Assembly (NCBI RefSeq): GCF_900637975.1
Contig: NZ_LR134477.1
Coordinates: 558,001 to 622,000, forward strand
Origin: Actinomyces viscosus
Lineage (GTDB): Bacteria > Actinomycetota > Actinomycetes > Actinomycetales > Actinomycetaceae
DNA length: 64,000 nt
Reading direction: 5' to 3'
Positions 28,983-37,834 of this stretch are shown in pieces. How positions within the stretch are numbered: position 1 is the stretch's first letter; every line of letters begins with the position of its first letter. Made by a program: the position numbers and the translations under genes. Below the pieces are notes generated by a model. It was not told the origin of the DNA and searched no databases. It saw only the letters and a list, made by a program, of their open reading frames with translations.

Positions 28983-29804
28983 ATGACCAGTGTCCTGCAC
29001 CTCGACGACGTCTCGCTGCACCGCGGCAGCCACCAGATCCTCAGCCACGTCAGCTGGGCCGTGGAGGAGGGACAGCACTGGGTGCTGCTGGGACCCAACG
29101 GTGCGGGCAAGACCACCATCGCCAGGATCGCCTCGGCCAGGCTCTTCCCCTCCTCCGGGGCGGTGGACGTCCTCTCCGAGCGGCTCGGGCGGGTGGACGT
29201 CTCCGAGCTCCACCCCCGCATCGGTCTGCTGTCCTCCGCCCTGGCCGCCAACGTCCAGGACGGGGAGAAGGTTCTCGGCGTGGTCCTGTCGGCCTCCTAC
29301 GGGCGCATCGGACGCTGGCGCGAGGAGTACGACGACTCCGACGTCGAGCGTGCCCACGCCCTGCTGGGCGCCCTGGGGGCCGGGCACCTGGCCGAGCGCC
29401 TCTGGGGGACCCTGTCATCCGGGGAGCGCAAGCGCGTCGAGCTGGCCCGCGCCCTCATGCCGGACCCGGAGATGCTCTTCCTCGACGAGCCCGCCTCGGG
29501 CCTGGACCTGGCCAGCCGCGAGCAGCTCCTGGCTGCGCTCACGGAGATCATCTCCTCGCCCGACTCGCCCTCCATGGTCCTGGTGACCCACCACCTGGAG
29601 GAGATCCCGGAGGGCTTCACCCACGCGCTCACGCTGCGCCAGGGCACGGTTGTGGGCTCCGGCCCACTGGATCAGGTCCTCACCGAGGACACGATCAGCG
29701 CGACCTTCGACATGCCCCTGGAAGTCACCCACGACCGGGGCCGCTACACCGCCAGGGGAAGGCCGGGCGGTCAGGGCAGGCGCGTCGCCGAGGCCAGAGG
29801 ATGA
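28983..29804 (+). CDS. ABC transporter ATP-binding protein
   Basis: 273 aa. Walker A LLGPNGAGKTT near residue 38, signature LSSGERKRVELARAL near 145, Walker B LFLDEPASGLD, and H-loop VTHHLEEIPEGFTHAL. The HHLEEIP..F.H pattern is seen in ModF-like/YlmA-type ATPases with no dedicated permease gene, and no permease is adjacent. It precedes an NfeD and a stomatin-like gene, so an envelope-related function is possible. Substrate unknown. Confidence 0.88.
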   Translation: MTSVLHLDDVSLHRGSHQILSHVSWAVEEGQHWVLLGPNGAGKTTIARIASARLFPSSGAVDVLSERLGRVDVSELHPRIGLLSSALAANVQDGEKVLGVVLSASYGRIGRWREEYDDSDVERAHALLGALGAGHLAERLWGTLSSGERKRVELARALMPDPEMLFLDEPASGLDLASREQLLAALTEIISSPDSPSMVLVTHHLEEIPEGFTHALTLRQGTVVGSGPLDQVLTEDTISATFDMPLEVTHDRGRYTARGRPGGQGRRVAEARG

Positions 29805-29880
29805 CAGACTCCGGGCACGGGCAGCCGCGCTGACCCGCACCGACCCACAACTCACCAACCGCGTTCTTCAGGAGGTTCTC

Positions 29881-30342
29881 ATGGAATGGCTGTTCTGGAT
29901 CGGAGGGGCCCTGCTCCTCATCGTCGTTGAGACGGTGACAGCCGATCTCACCTTCCTCATGATCGCCGGTGGTGCGCTGGGAGGCGGCCTGACAGCCTTC
30001 CTCGGAGGGCCCCTGTGGGCGCAGGTGGTGGTCTTCGCCTGCATCTCCACCCTGCTGCTCTTCGCCGTGCGCCCCTGGGCCAAGCGGCGCCTGGCGGCCA
30101 CCACCCCGCAGATGAAGACCAATGTCGACGCCCTCATCGGCAGGTCCGCCACCACCATCACCGTGGTGGACGACGGCGGGGGCCGGGTCCGTCTGGGCGG
30201 TGAGGAGTGGAGCGCCCGCCTGGCCCCCGCCGCACCAGGGGGCGGCACCCGCCTGGAGGCCGGCGCCCGGGTCACCGTCACTGAGATCGACGGGGCCGTG
30301 GCCGTCGTCGCCCCGGCGCCCGCCGACGCCTCCGCGTCCTGA
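29881..30342 (+). CDS. NfeD-like membrane protein
   Basis: 153 aa; ATG at 29881 with AGGAGG eight bases upstream. Two to three N-terminal membrane helices (residues 2-22, 25-45, 48-65) are followed by a C-terminal OB-fold domain (residues 80-150, LIGRSATTITVVDDGGGRVRLGGEEWSA split). Short NfeD proteins usually work with a stomatin/SPFH partner, and that gene lies 192 bp downstream. The function of the pair is probably membrane microdomain organisation. Confidence 0.87.
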   Translation: MEWLFWIGGALLLIVVETVTADLTFLMIAGGALGGGLTAFLGGPLWAQVVVFACISTLLLFAVRPWAKRRLAATTPQMKTNVDALIGRSATTITVVDDGGGRVRLGGEEWSARLAPAAPGGGTRLEAGARVTVTEIDGAVAVVAPAPADASAS

Positions 30343-30534
30343 CGCCGGGATCCTCCCGGCAGGTCCACAGCGGTTCCGGCCCGGCCGGCAGTGTCCTACC
30401 GTGTTGGATGGCCTCTGCTGGTCCGCGTTGACATCGTCGGCGCCGTACCTGTTCACCCGTACCTTCACCTTTCAGTTCCCACGGTCGGCCCACAGCCGTC
30501 CTGACCACCCGTTCAACCCCGCAGGAGGAAACTC

Positions 30535-31685
30535 GTGCCCGTCATCTCCATCATCTTGCTGCTCCTGGCAGCACTGGTCATCGTCGCCATCTTCCGGGCG
30601 GTGCGGATCGTCAAGCAGAGCACCGCGATCATCGTCGAGCGCCTGGGCCGCTTCCAGGCGGCCTACACCGCCGGGATGCACTTCCTGGTGCCCTTCGTCG
30701 ACCGGGTGCGCAACGTCATGGACCTGCGTGAGCAGGTCGTCTCCTTCCCGCCCCAGCCGGTGATCACCTCCGACAACCTCGTCGTGAGCATCGACTCGGT
30801 GGTCTACTACCAGATCACCGACCCGACGCGTGCCACCTACGAGATCTCCAACTACCTCCAGGCCATCGAGCAGCTGACCGTCACGACGCTGCGCAACGTC
30901 ATCGGCGCGATGGGGACCTCGAGCAGACCCTGACCAGCCGCGACCAGATCAACGGCCAGCTGCGCGGCGTCCTGGACCAGGCCACCGGCCGCTGGGGCAT
31001 CCGCGTGAGCAACGTCGAGCTCAAGTCCATCGACCCTCCGGCGTCGATCCAGGGAGCCATGGAGCAGCAGATGCGCGCCGAGCGCGACCGGCGTGCGGCC
31101 ATCCTGACCGCCGAGGGCGTCAAGCAGTCCCAGATCCTGACCGCCGAGGGTGACAAGCAGTCGGCGATCCTGCGCGCCGAGGGCCAGGCCCAGTCGGCCA
31201 TCCTCAAGGCCCAGGGCGAGTCCCGCGCGATCCTTCAGGTCTTTGACGCCATCCACCGCGGCAACGCCGACTCCAAGCTCCTCGCCTACCAGTACCTCCA
31301 GACCCTGCCCAAGATCGCCAACGGGACGAGCTCGAAGATGTGGATCGTGCCCACGGAGTTCACCGCCGCTCTCGACGGGATCGCCGGGGCCCTGGGCGGA
31401 GGCTCACCGACCGGCCCGGGCACCGGGGGCCCCGGGGACGAGGAGCGGGTGGGTGTCGACCTCTCCGGTATGGACTCGGGTCTCGACATCGCCTCGGACC
31501 TGGCCCAGACCCACCTCCAGGCCCCCGAGGAGGCGCTCGCCCAGGCCCGCGGTGAGGTCGAGACCGCCACCCAGGTCGCCGACGGCTCCGTGACCTCGGG
31601 CTCTCAGTCTGCTGAGACGACGACCCTCCCCACCCGTCGCCCCGGCCAGGAGCCGCCGGCCTCGATCCCGCCCGTCGGCTACTGA
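30535..31685 (+). pseudogene. SPFH/stomatin-like (Band 7) protein, interrupted by a frameshift
   Basis: Two ORFs together make one stomatin-like protein of about 380 aa. Part 1 (30535-30933) has an N-terminal membrane anchor and the SPFH start IIVERLGRFQAAYTAGMHFLVPF, up to TLRNVIGAM. Part 2 (from 30915 in another frame) continues with DLEQTLTSRDQINGQLRGVLDQATGRW, then a helical AEG-repeat region (ILTAEGVKQ, ILTAEGDKQ, ILRAEGQAQ) and a Pro/Gly tail. The join is at the GGGG run 30912-30915: the reading frame implies two extra bases or one missing base. It could be a real null mutation or a sequencing error. Confidence 0.85.
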
Positions 31686-31890
31686 GCACTGCCTGCTCAC
31701 GACAGCTCGCGACGCCGGGGTGCGCGACCACCGCGCGCCCCGGCGTCGCGCGGCGTGCGAGGCGCAGGAGGTCTCCGGGGCGAGCGAGACGCAGGAGGCG
31801 CGGGAGGTGGTACACTCTCCGGAATGTTCCCAGCCCTGCCCTGACTTGCCCTGACTCGCCCTACCCCGACCAGGCCCTCCGAGGTGCACC

Positions 31891-32433
31891 ATGCTCAAGG
31901 ACTTTGCCAACCGCTCGTCGACCGCCCTGCTCACCCTGGGTGCGCTCGGTGTCCTCTGGGGCCTTCTCATCGCCCTGTGGCCGGGGATGACCGCCCTGAC
32001 CTTCGCCGTCATCTGGGGCGTCTACGCCCTCATCGACGGCGTCAGCTCACTCGTCCAGGCCGCCCGGAGCCCGGAGGGTCGAGGATGGCACATCCTGTCC
32101 GGCCTTCTCGGCGTCGTCGCGGGTGCCGTGGTCGTCGTGCACCCGGGCATGGGCGTGGCGACCCTGGCATGGGTCCTGGGCGTGTGGCTCGTGGCCCGCG
32201 GCGTCATCGAGCTCGTCGCGGCGGCCGCGCCCGAGCGCGCCCTGGACAAGGTGCTCGTCGGGGTCTCCGGCCTGCTGTGGATCATCGCCGGCGTCGTCGT
32301 CATGGCCAATCCTGCGGAGGCCGCTCTCGCACTGACCTGGTTCGTCGGCCTCCTCGCGGTGTCCTGGGGCGTCATGCTCGTCGTCACCGGGGTGCGGGTG
32401 CGCTCGGCCGCCAAGAAGGTCGAGGCCCCCTGA
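31891..32433 (+). CDS. HdeD-family (DUF308) membrane protein
   Basis: 180 aa with six hydrophobic helices arranged as three similar pairs (residues 17-35, 40-58, 72-90, 95-112, 128-145, 152-170). The pattern GALGVLWGLLIALWPGMTALT is repeated as LLGVVAGAVVVVHPGMGVATL and LLWIIAGVVVMANPAEAAL, the DUF308 repeat. HdeD is linked to acid resistance in E. coli; the role here is unknown. SD GAGGTG precedes the ATG. It leads the channel genes downstream. Confidence 0.85.
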   Translation: MLKDFANRSSTALLTLGALGVLWGLLIALWPGMTALTFAVIWGVYALIDGVSSLVQAARSPEGRGWHILSGLLGVVAGAVVVVHPGMGVATLAWVLGVWLVARGVIELVAAAAPERALDKVLVGVSGLLWIIAGVVVMANPAEAALALTWFVGLLAVSWGVMLVVTGVRVRSAAKKVEAP

Positions 32434-32436
32434 ACG

Positions 32437-32556
32437 GTGACCGAGACGCTCAAGGACACGGACGTGCACGTGGATGCTCGCGGGCGCAGGCGGGTGCGGG
32501 CAGGCGGCCCGGTGACCGCCCGCCCGTGGGCGGAAGCGACGGTGACCGCCCAGTGA
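32437..32556 (+). CDS. possible 39-aa small protein between hdeD-like and channel genes
   Basis: GTG-started ORF beginning 3 bp after the DUF308 stop and ending with a 4-bp GTGA overlap onto the channel start. Residues are Thr, Val, Arg and Ala rich with no recognisable domain. The exact overlap hints at translational coupling, but this could be chance in GC-rich DNA, and the channel could start upstream instead. Confidence 0.25.
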   Translation: MTETLKDTDVHVDARGRRRVRAGGPVTARPWAEATVTAQ

Positions 32557-33035
32557 CAGCGCTTCTTCGCTGGGGCAGGCCTCTGGCCGTCCCGCTCCTC
32601 GTTCTCGGCTGCTTCTACGCCGCCCCGGTGTCCCCGGACGTCGAGCTCCCCGCACGAGGCCTGGCCTCCCTCGCCCTCCTGGCGGCTCTGGCGGTCGTCG
32701 TCGTGCGGCAGCTGCGGTACTACCGGGACGCCCTGAGCAGGCTCGTCCACGTCTTCATGGCGGTCGTGGCCCTTCTGGCCCTGGCCTGCTACGCGATGGC
32801 GACCCATCAGCCCGACCAGTTCACGGGGCTGGTCACCCGCACCGACGCCCTCTACTTCACCGTCACGACGATCTCGACGGTGGGCTACGGAGACGTCCAC
32901 GCCGTCGGGCAGGCCGCCCGGGGCCTGGTGACCGCCATGATCGTCTTCGACGTCGTGTTCCTCGGAGCGCTCGGCCAGGCGATCTCCCAGCGCTACCACG
33001 ACCGGCGCCAGGACCAGGAAGGAACTCAGTCATGA
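32553..33035 (+). CDS. two-TM potassium channel family protein
   Basis: 160 aa from GTG 32553 (GTG 32526 also in frame). Hydrophobic helices at residues 8-28, 33-50, 65-85 and 120-145, with the K+ selectivity filter TTISTVGYGD near residue 108 preceded by the pore helix DALYFTVT. No RCK or cyclic-nucleotide domain is attached. The stop overlaps the ClC gene by 4 bp, so the two channels are translated together. Confidence 0.85.
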   Translation: MTALLRWGRPLAVPLLVLGCFYAAPVSPDVELPARGLASLALLAALAVVVVRQLRYYRDALSRLVHVFMAVVALLALACYAMATHQPDQFTGLVTRTDALYFTVTTISTVGYGDVHAVGQAARGLVTAMIVFDVVFLGALGQAISQRYHDRRQDQEGTQS

Positions 33036-34264
33036 CCCGTAGCGACGCTCCGGCCGCGGCCGGGTCCCAGGCCGCCCCTGCTCGGCGCGCCTACCTCGTG
33101 GCCACCGGCTACGGGCTGGCGGCCGGCGCCGTGACCTGCCTGACCTTCTTCCTCATGCGGGGCGTGCAGCACCTCGTGTGGGACGAGCGGAGCCAGTGGT
33201 GGTACATCGCGCTCATGGTCCTGTTTGGCGGCGCCCTCATCGCCGCCCTGCGCAGGGTCTCGCTCGACGCCGACCTCGACGAGCAGGTGGATCCTGGCCG
33301 GGTCGAGCCGCGGCAGTGGAGGCGGATCGGGCTGCTCGGGCTGTCGGCGATCATCGCCGTCGGCTTCGGCGGGGCGATCGGCCCGGAGGCGGGGCTCGTC
33401 GCGGTGGTCACCGAGCTGTCCATCGTCGTGCGCGGCAGGATCGCCCGGTCCCGCGCCGAGACAGAGCTCATCACCGAGGCAGGCAGCGCCGCCGCCCTGT
33501 CAGGCTTCTACGGCGCACCGCCCGTGGGCGCCGCTTACAGGCAGGACGCCCTCGGTCCCGGGCGGCTGCCCCTCCTGTGCGCCTCCCTGACGGGGTTCAT
33601 CGGATTCGCCCTCACCTGGAGGCTGCTGGACCTGGAGACCCACGCCCTGGAGATGCCCGCCTCGACGAGCCGGGGTGCCCTGCTCAGCCCGTGGATCATC
33701 GTGCCGGCTCTGCTCTCCTCGGCGCTCGGCTGCGGCTACCTCCTGACCCGCCACGCCCTGGCGCGTCTGCTCACCAGGATGGGGTCGCCGGTCACCCAGA
33801 CACTTGTGGGCTCCGCCGCCCTGGCGCTCGTCCTGGCCTCCTGGCCCGTCCTGCGCTTCTCGGGGCACGACGACTTCGGCGCCCTGGGTACCTGGGCGGC
33901 AGGCGGCGCGTGGGACGTGCTGCTGGCAGCCGGATGCGCGAAGGTGGCAGCCACCGCCCTGAGCCTGGCCGCGGGATGGCGGGGCGGTGACGTCTTCCCG
34001 CTCATGTTCGCCGGAGGCGCCGTGGGGGCTGCCACCGCGGTCCTCCTGCCCGGCCTCGACCTCCAGGCGGCCATGGTAGCGGGGATGTCGGCGGCCTGCG
34101 TCGTGGGGCTGCGCAAGCCGGTCGCCGTGTTCGTCCTCGTGCTGTTCATCGTGCCCGGCGCCGACGCGGTCGCCCTCGCCGTCGCCTGCGGCCTGGGCGT
34201 CCTCGCCCTCCAGGTGCTCCCCGACCACCCTGCCCTGGCCGGCAACCCGCACGCCTCCCACTGA
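33032..34264 (+). CDS. ClC-family chloride channel/antiporter
   Basis: 410 aa, about ten membrane helices. The ClC signature GGAIGPEAGLVAVVTEL lies near residue 112 (a GxxGPE pattern), followed by a helix with ALSGFYGAPPVGAAY, and the late GGDVFPLMFAGGAVGA near 315 (GxFxP-like). No CBS domains. Whether it is a channel, a H+/Cl- exchanger or a fluoride exporter cannot be decided from sequence alone. Overlaps the K+ channel gene, suggesting joint control of membrane potential or acid response. Confidence 0.88.
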   Translation: MTRSDAPAAAGSQAAPARRAYLVATGYGLAAGAVTCLTFFLMRGVQHLVWDERSQWWYIALMVLFGGALIAALRRVSLDADLDEQVDPGRVEPRQWRRIGLLGLSAIIAVGFGGAIGPEAGLVAVVTELSIVVRGRIARSRAETELITEAGSAAALSGFYGAPPVGAAYRQDALGPGRLPLLCASLTGFIGFALTWRLLDLETHALEMPASTSRGALLSPWIIVPALLSSALGCGYLLTRHALARLLTRMGSPVTQTLVGSAALALVLASWPVLRFSGHDDFGALGTWAAGGAWDVLLAAGCAKVAATALSLAAGWRGGDVFPLMFAGGAVGAATAVLLPGLDLQAAMVAGMSAACVVGLRKPVAVFVLVLFIVPGADAVALAVACGLGVLALQVLPDHPALAGNPHASH

Positions 34265-34319
34265 CACGCCCTCCGCCGCCCGTGTCCCGGAGCCGCGAGG
34301 CCAGGAAGGATCGTCCCGC

Positions 34320-35180
34320 GTGATCATTGAGCTCGACGACGCCGCCGACCCGCGCCTGGTCGACTACACCGGGTTGACGGACGTCGCCCTGCGGCGGCGC
34401 CTGGAGACCGACCGTGGCCTGTACATGGCCGAGTCGACGAAGGTGATCACCCGTGCCGTGGCCGCCGGTCACGCCCCACGGTCCTTCCTCATGGCCGAGC
34501 GGCACCTGGAGCAGATGGCTCCGGTCATCGCCGCCGCCTCCGGCTGCGACGAACGTCCCGACGGGGGAGGGGTGCCGGTGTTCCTGGCCCCCGAGGAGGT
34601 GCTGGAGTCCATCACGGGCTTTCACCTGCACCGCGGGGCGCTGGCAGCCATGAACCGGCCGGAGCTCGCGTCCGTCCCCGCTCTGCTGGCGGCCGCGCGT
34701 GGGGGAGCGGGCGCCAGACGGATCGCGATCCTGGAGGACCTGGTGGACCACACCAATGTGGGCGCCGCCTTCCGCAGCGCGGCGGCCCTGGGGATCGACG
34801 CCGTCCTGGTCACCCCGCGCTGCGCCGACCCGTTCTACCGGCGCAGCGTGCGGGTCTCGATGGGCACCGTCTTCCAGGTCCCCTGGACCCGCCTGCCCCG
34901 GTGGCCCGACCTCGACGGGCTCCACGCGGCCGGCTTCACGGTGGCGGCTCTGGCACTGTCGGGGGACTCGGTGGCGCTGGACGAGTTCGCGGCCTCAGCG
35001 GCCTGCACGGAGGCGAGCTCTCGAGTGGCGGTCGTCCTGGGCACGGAGGGCGACGGGCTGTCCCGCCGGACGATCGCGGCCGCCGACGAGGTGGTGCGCA
35101 TCCCGATGGCCGGAGCAGTGGACTCCCTCAACGTGGCCGCGGCGGCGGCCGTGGCCTTCTGGGCGCTGCGGCTGCCGTGA
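34320..35180 (+). CDS. TrmH/SpoU-family RNA 2'-O-methyltransferase
   Basis: 286 aa, GTG start, SD GGAAGGA upstream. SPOUT methyltransferase with motif 1 LEDLVDHTNVGAAFRSAAALG near residue 140 (Asn and Arg conserved), motif 2 VVLGTEGDGLS near 240 and motif 3 IPMAGAVDSLNVAAAAAV near 262. The N-terminal 100 residues form the RNA-binding L30e-like domain. It is an rRNA or tRNA methylase; the target nucleotide is unknown. Convergent with the PTS gene. Confidence 0.9.
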   Translation: MIIELDDAADPRLVDYTGLTDVALRRRLETDRGLYMAESTKVITRAVAAGHAPRSFLMAERHLEQMAPVIAAASGCDERPDGGGVPVFLAPEEVLESITGFHLHRGALAAMNRPELASVPALLAAARGGAGARRIAILEDLVDHTNVGAAFRSAAALGIDAVLVTPRCADPFYRRSVRVSMGTVFQVPWTRLPRWPDLDGLHAAGFTVAALALSGDSVALDEFAASAACTEASSRVAVVLGTEGDGLSRRTIAAADEVVRIPMAGAVDSLNVAAAAAVAFWALRLP

Positions 35181-35211
35181 GCCACAGCCGTCGGTGAACG
35201 CCGGAAGCAAT

Positions 35212-35247
35212 GCGTCGGGCCGGATCCGCACGGATCCGGCCCGACGC
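35212..35247. terminator. perfect 16-bp bidirectional terminator
   Basis: GCGTCGGGCCGGATCC (35212-35227), loop GCAC, and GGATCCGGCCCGACGC (35232-35247) form a perfect stem in the 103-bp gap between the convergent TrmH and PTS genes. No T-run. Confidence 0.8.
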
Positions 35248-35283
35248 TGTATCGGCGGCCGCTCAGGTCAGTGGTACTGTGGC

Positions 35284-37392
35284 TCAGGCCCCGGGCGCGG
35301 TGACCTTGATGAGCGCCTCTCCGGGCTGCACCGAGTCGCCACCGACGACCTCGACGGAGGCGAAGGAGGCGGTGTTGGTGATGAGCACCGGCGTGGTCAG
35401 CGGGTAGCCGGCCTGCTCGATGACGGAGCGGTCCACGCGGACGAGCTCCTGGCCCTCGCTGACGCGGTCGCCCTGGGAGACCTTGACGTCGAAGCCCTTG
35501 CCCTCCAGGTTGACGGTGTCCAGACCCACGTGGATGAGAATCTCCACGCCGTTGTCCAGGGTGATGCCGAAGGCGTGCCCCGAGGACGGGGCGACGACGA
35601 CGGTGCCGTCGGCCGGAGCGGTGACGACGATGTCGCCCTCGGGCTCCAGGCCCACGCCCTGGCCGACGGCGCCCGAGGAGAAGACCGGGTCGGGCACCTT
35701 GTCCAGGTCCATGGTCGAGGCCTTGAGCGGGGAGGCGATCTCGGTGACCGCCCCGGGAACGAGGGCCGGCTTGGGCGTGGGGGCCTTGGCGGTCCGGTCA
35801 CCCTCCTCGACGGCGTCGGTAACAGCAGCGGCGTCCGCCTCTGGCTCCTCAGCCACCTCCGTCGGGACGGAGGCGGTCGCGGTGTCGGTGGCGGCGACGG
35901 CTGCGAGGGCCTCGGCCTTCTCCTCCTTGGTGCGGTAGTCGGTCAGGATGATAAGAGTCATGGAGGTGGCGAAGGCCGCCGCGATGGCGATGACATAGAG
36001 CGCCATGGGGGTGAAGACCGGGATGCTCAGCAGCGAGCTGAAGACGAAGGTGGAGGCCTTGATGCCGCCACCGATGCCAACGATGATGCCGCCCACGAGG
36101 CAGCCGGCCAGCAGCCGCGGGTAGATGCGCTTGAAGCGCAGGTGGATACCGTAGAGGCTCGGCTCGGAGATACCACCGAAGAGGCCGGCGGCCAGGGCAC
36201 CGGAGGCCGTCTGACGCATGACCTTGTCCTTGTCACGGATGGCCAGGACCAGCACGCCGGCGGTGGCGCCGAAGCAGGCGAAGTTCCAGGCACCCATGGG
36301 GCCCTGGATGAAGTCGTAGCCCAGCGTGCTGATGTTGGCCAGCATGATGGCGTTGAGCGGCCAGTGCAGGCCCAGCGGCACCAGGAACGGGTAGAGCAGC
36401 GGGATGACGATCGCGAAGACGATCGGTGCGCTCGTATTGAGCCACGCCAGTCCGGATCCCAGGCCTGTACCGACCCAGATGCCCGCCGGGCCGATGAGGA
36501 AGGCCGTCACCGGCATCATGATGATGAAGGAGAAGAACGGAACGAACACCATCTGCACGTTGGCGGGAATGATCCTGGCCAGCCCCTTGTAGACCAGGGC
36601 CAGGATGGCCACCATCATGAGGGGAACGAAGACCTGGCCGCTGTAGTCGTTGAGCTGCATGGGAACGCCCGCGATGTGCGCGACGCACAGGTCCTTGTCC
36701 AACGCGGCGTTGTGGGTGCAGGTCGCTCCTATCGCCTTGTTGAGCTCAAGGTATTGAGGCGTCATGAGCGCCGCCATGACCGCAGCGCCGACCCAGGGGT
36801 CGATGTTGAGCTTCTTGGCGGCGTTGTAGGCCACCATGATGGGCAGGAAGTGGAACACCGACTTGTACATGGCTTCCGCGAAGACCTGAGCGGCGGGCTT
36901 GTCCGCGGCCGTAAGGTTCGGGTCACTGGCATTGATGACGCCGAACGAATCCAGCACCGCAAGACCGGCGATGATGAGCGAGGCGCCGAGCAGCACCGGC
37001 AGCAGGGGACGGAAGGAGTCCGAGAGGTACTCGAAGAAGGCGTCCACCAAGGCGTTCTTGCCGCGGGCCTTGGCGCGGGCGGCGGCCTTGACGTCGGCGT
37101 CGGACTGCTCCGAGTCCGAGGATGAACCGCCATGGCTCTTCATGGCCGGAAGGCTGTTGATCTCGTCGTACACGCTCTGGACGGCACCACCGATGACGAT
37201 CTGGTAGCGGTCCCCGGACTGGGGGACGGCGCCCATGACGCCGGGGATGGCCTCGACGGTCGCCTTGTCGATGCCGGAGGCGTCCTTGAGCTCGAAACGC
37301 AGTCGGGTGGCACAGTGGGTGAAATGGATGATGTTCTCGGCGCCGCCGACGGCGTCGAGGATTGCCTCAGGGGTTGAGGTCGTGGTTGCCAT
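35284..37392 (-). CDS. PTS beta-glucoside-type permease EIIBCA
   Basis: 702-aa fused PTS transporter. EIIB at residues 1-90 has the phosphorylated Cys in IHFTHCATRLRFEL. EIIC has about eight to ten helices at residues 115-480 (substrate-binding stretch GGISEPSLYGIHLRF). An Ala/Glu/Val-rich linker spans about 480-545. EIIA at 545-702 has the phosphohistidine in VEILIHVGLDTVNLEG. The B-C-A order and sequence are of the BglP/beta-glucoside class, so aryl-beta-glucosides or sucrose/trehalose-like sugars are candidates. No BglG antiterminator or hydrolase is adjacent. The gene stands alone and is preceded by a 442-bp gap. Confidence 0.93.
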   Translation of the reverse strand: MATTTSTPEAILDAVGGAENIIHFTHCATRLRFELKDASGIDKATVEAIPGVMGAVPQSGDRYQIVIGGAVQSVYDEINSLPAMKSHGGSSSDSEQSDADVKAAARAKARGKNALVDAFFEYLSDSFRPLLPVLLGASLIIAGLAVLDSFGVINASDPNLTAADKPAAQVFAEAMYKSVFHFLPIMVAYNAAKKLNIDPWVGAAVMAALMTPQYLELNKAIGATCTHNAALDKDLCVAHIAGVPMQLNDYSGQVFVPLMMVAILALVYKGLARIIPANVQMVFVPFFSFIIMMPVTAFLIGPAGIWVGTGLGSGLAWLNTSAPIVFAIVIPLLYPFLVPLGLHWPLNAIMLANISTLGYDFIQGPMGAWNFACFGATAGVLVLAIRDKDKVMRQTASGALAAGLFGGISEPSLYGIHLRFKRIYPRLLAGCLVGGIIVGIGGGIKASTFVFSSLLSIPVFTPMALYVIAIAAAFATSMTLIILTDYRTKEEKAEALAAVAATDTATASVPTEVAEEPEADAAAVTDAVEEGDRTAKAPTPKPALVPGAVTEIASPLKASTMDLDKVPDPVFSSGAVGQGVGLEPEGDIVVTAPADGTVVVAPSSGHAFGITLDNGVEILIHVGLDTVNLEGKGFDVKVSQGDRVSEGQELVRVDRSVIEQAGYPLTTPVLITNTASFASVEVVGGDSVQPGEALIKVTAPGA

Positions 37393-37834
37393 TCGGGCCC
37401 TTTCCTACTGAGCGAGGGGGACGACGACGGCGGATGCACGCCGGTGCGCTCCGGGTCCTCGGTGGGCTCGCTCTCGGTGGTGGGGGATCTGTCACCTCCT
37501 GCGCCGCGCAGGTGCGGCGGAGGTGCTTGAGGAAGAGGCTACTGCCTCAAGGCTCAGAACTGAAAGGGAACAGTCCGTCCGGCAGGTGCCGAAGCCCGAT
37601 GGGATGCCGACTCAGGTCGAGCCCGGCCGGGCGAGGTCAGAAGCACGTTGGGTTGACGCTCGGCCTTGACCGGGACAATCCACGCCCGTGAACTCGCAAT
37701 GCTCAGGGATCCACAGACCCGTGTTCGTGCAGATGACGCCCCTTTTGCGCACAGGCACCCGGGTCAGCGGGTGCGTCGACGAAGCAGTATTCACACGCTG
37801 GGGGCCCGACCCGCTTCAAGCGAAGGAGCTCGAC
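37393..37834. other. 442-bp intergenic region upstream of PTS gene and hypothetical gene
   Basis: No convincing gene. It carries a 12-bp palindrome GCCCGGCCGGGC at 37621-37632 and a hairpin GCACCCG-GGTCAG-CGGGTGC at 37755-37774. It should contain divergent promoters for the PTS permease and the 37835 gene, but no clear -35/-10 pair or RAT antiterminator site was recognised. Confidence 0.5.

Noticed and set aside
30912..30915. GGGG run as a phase-variation switch
   Set aside because: Four G residues are too short for typical slipped-strand phase variation; assembly error or simple mutation is more likely.
37612..37794. 60-codon minus-strand ORF in the PTS upstream gap
   Set aside because: No SD, no homologous pattern, and it overlaps palindromic regulatory-type DNA.
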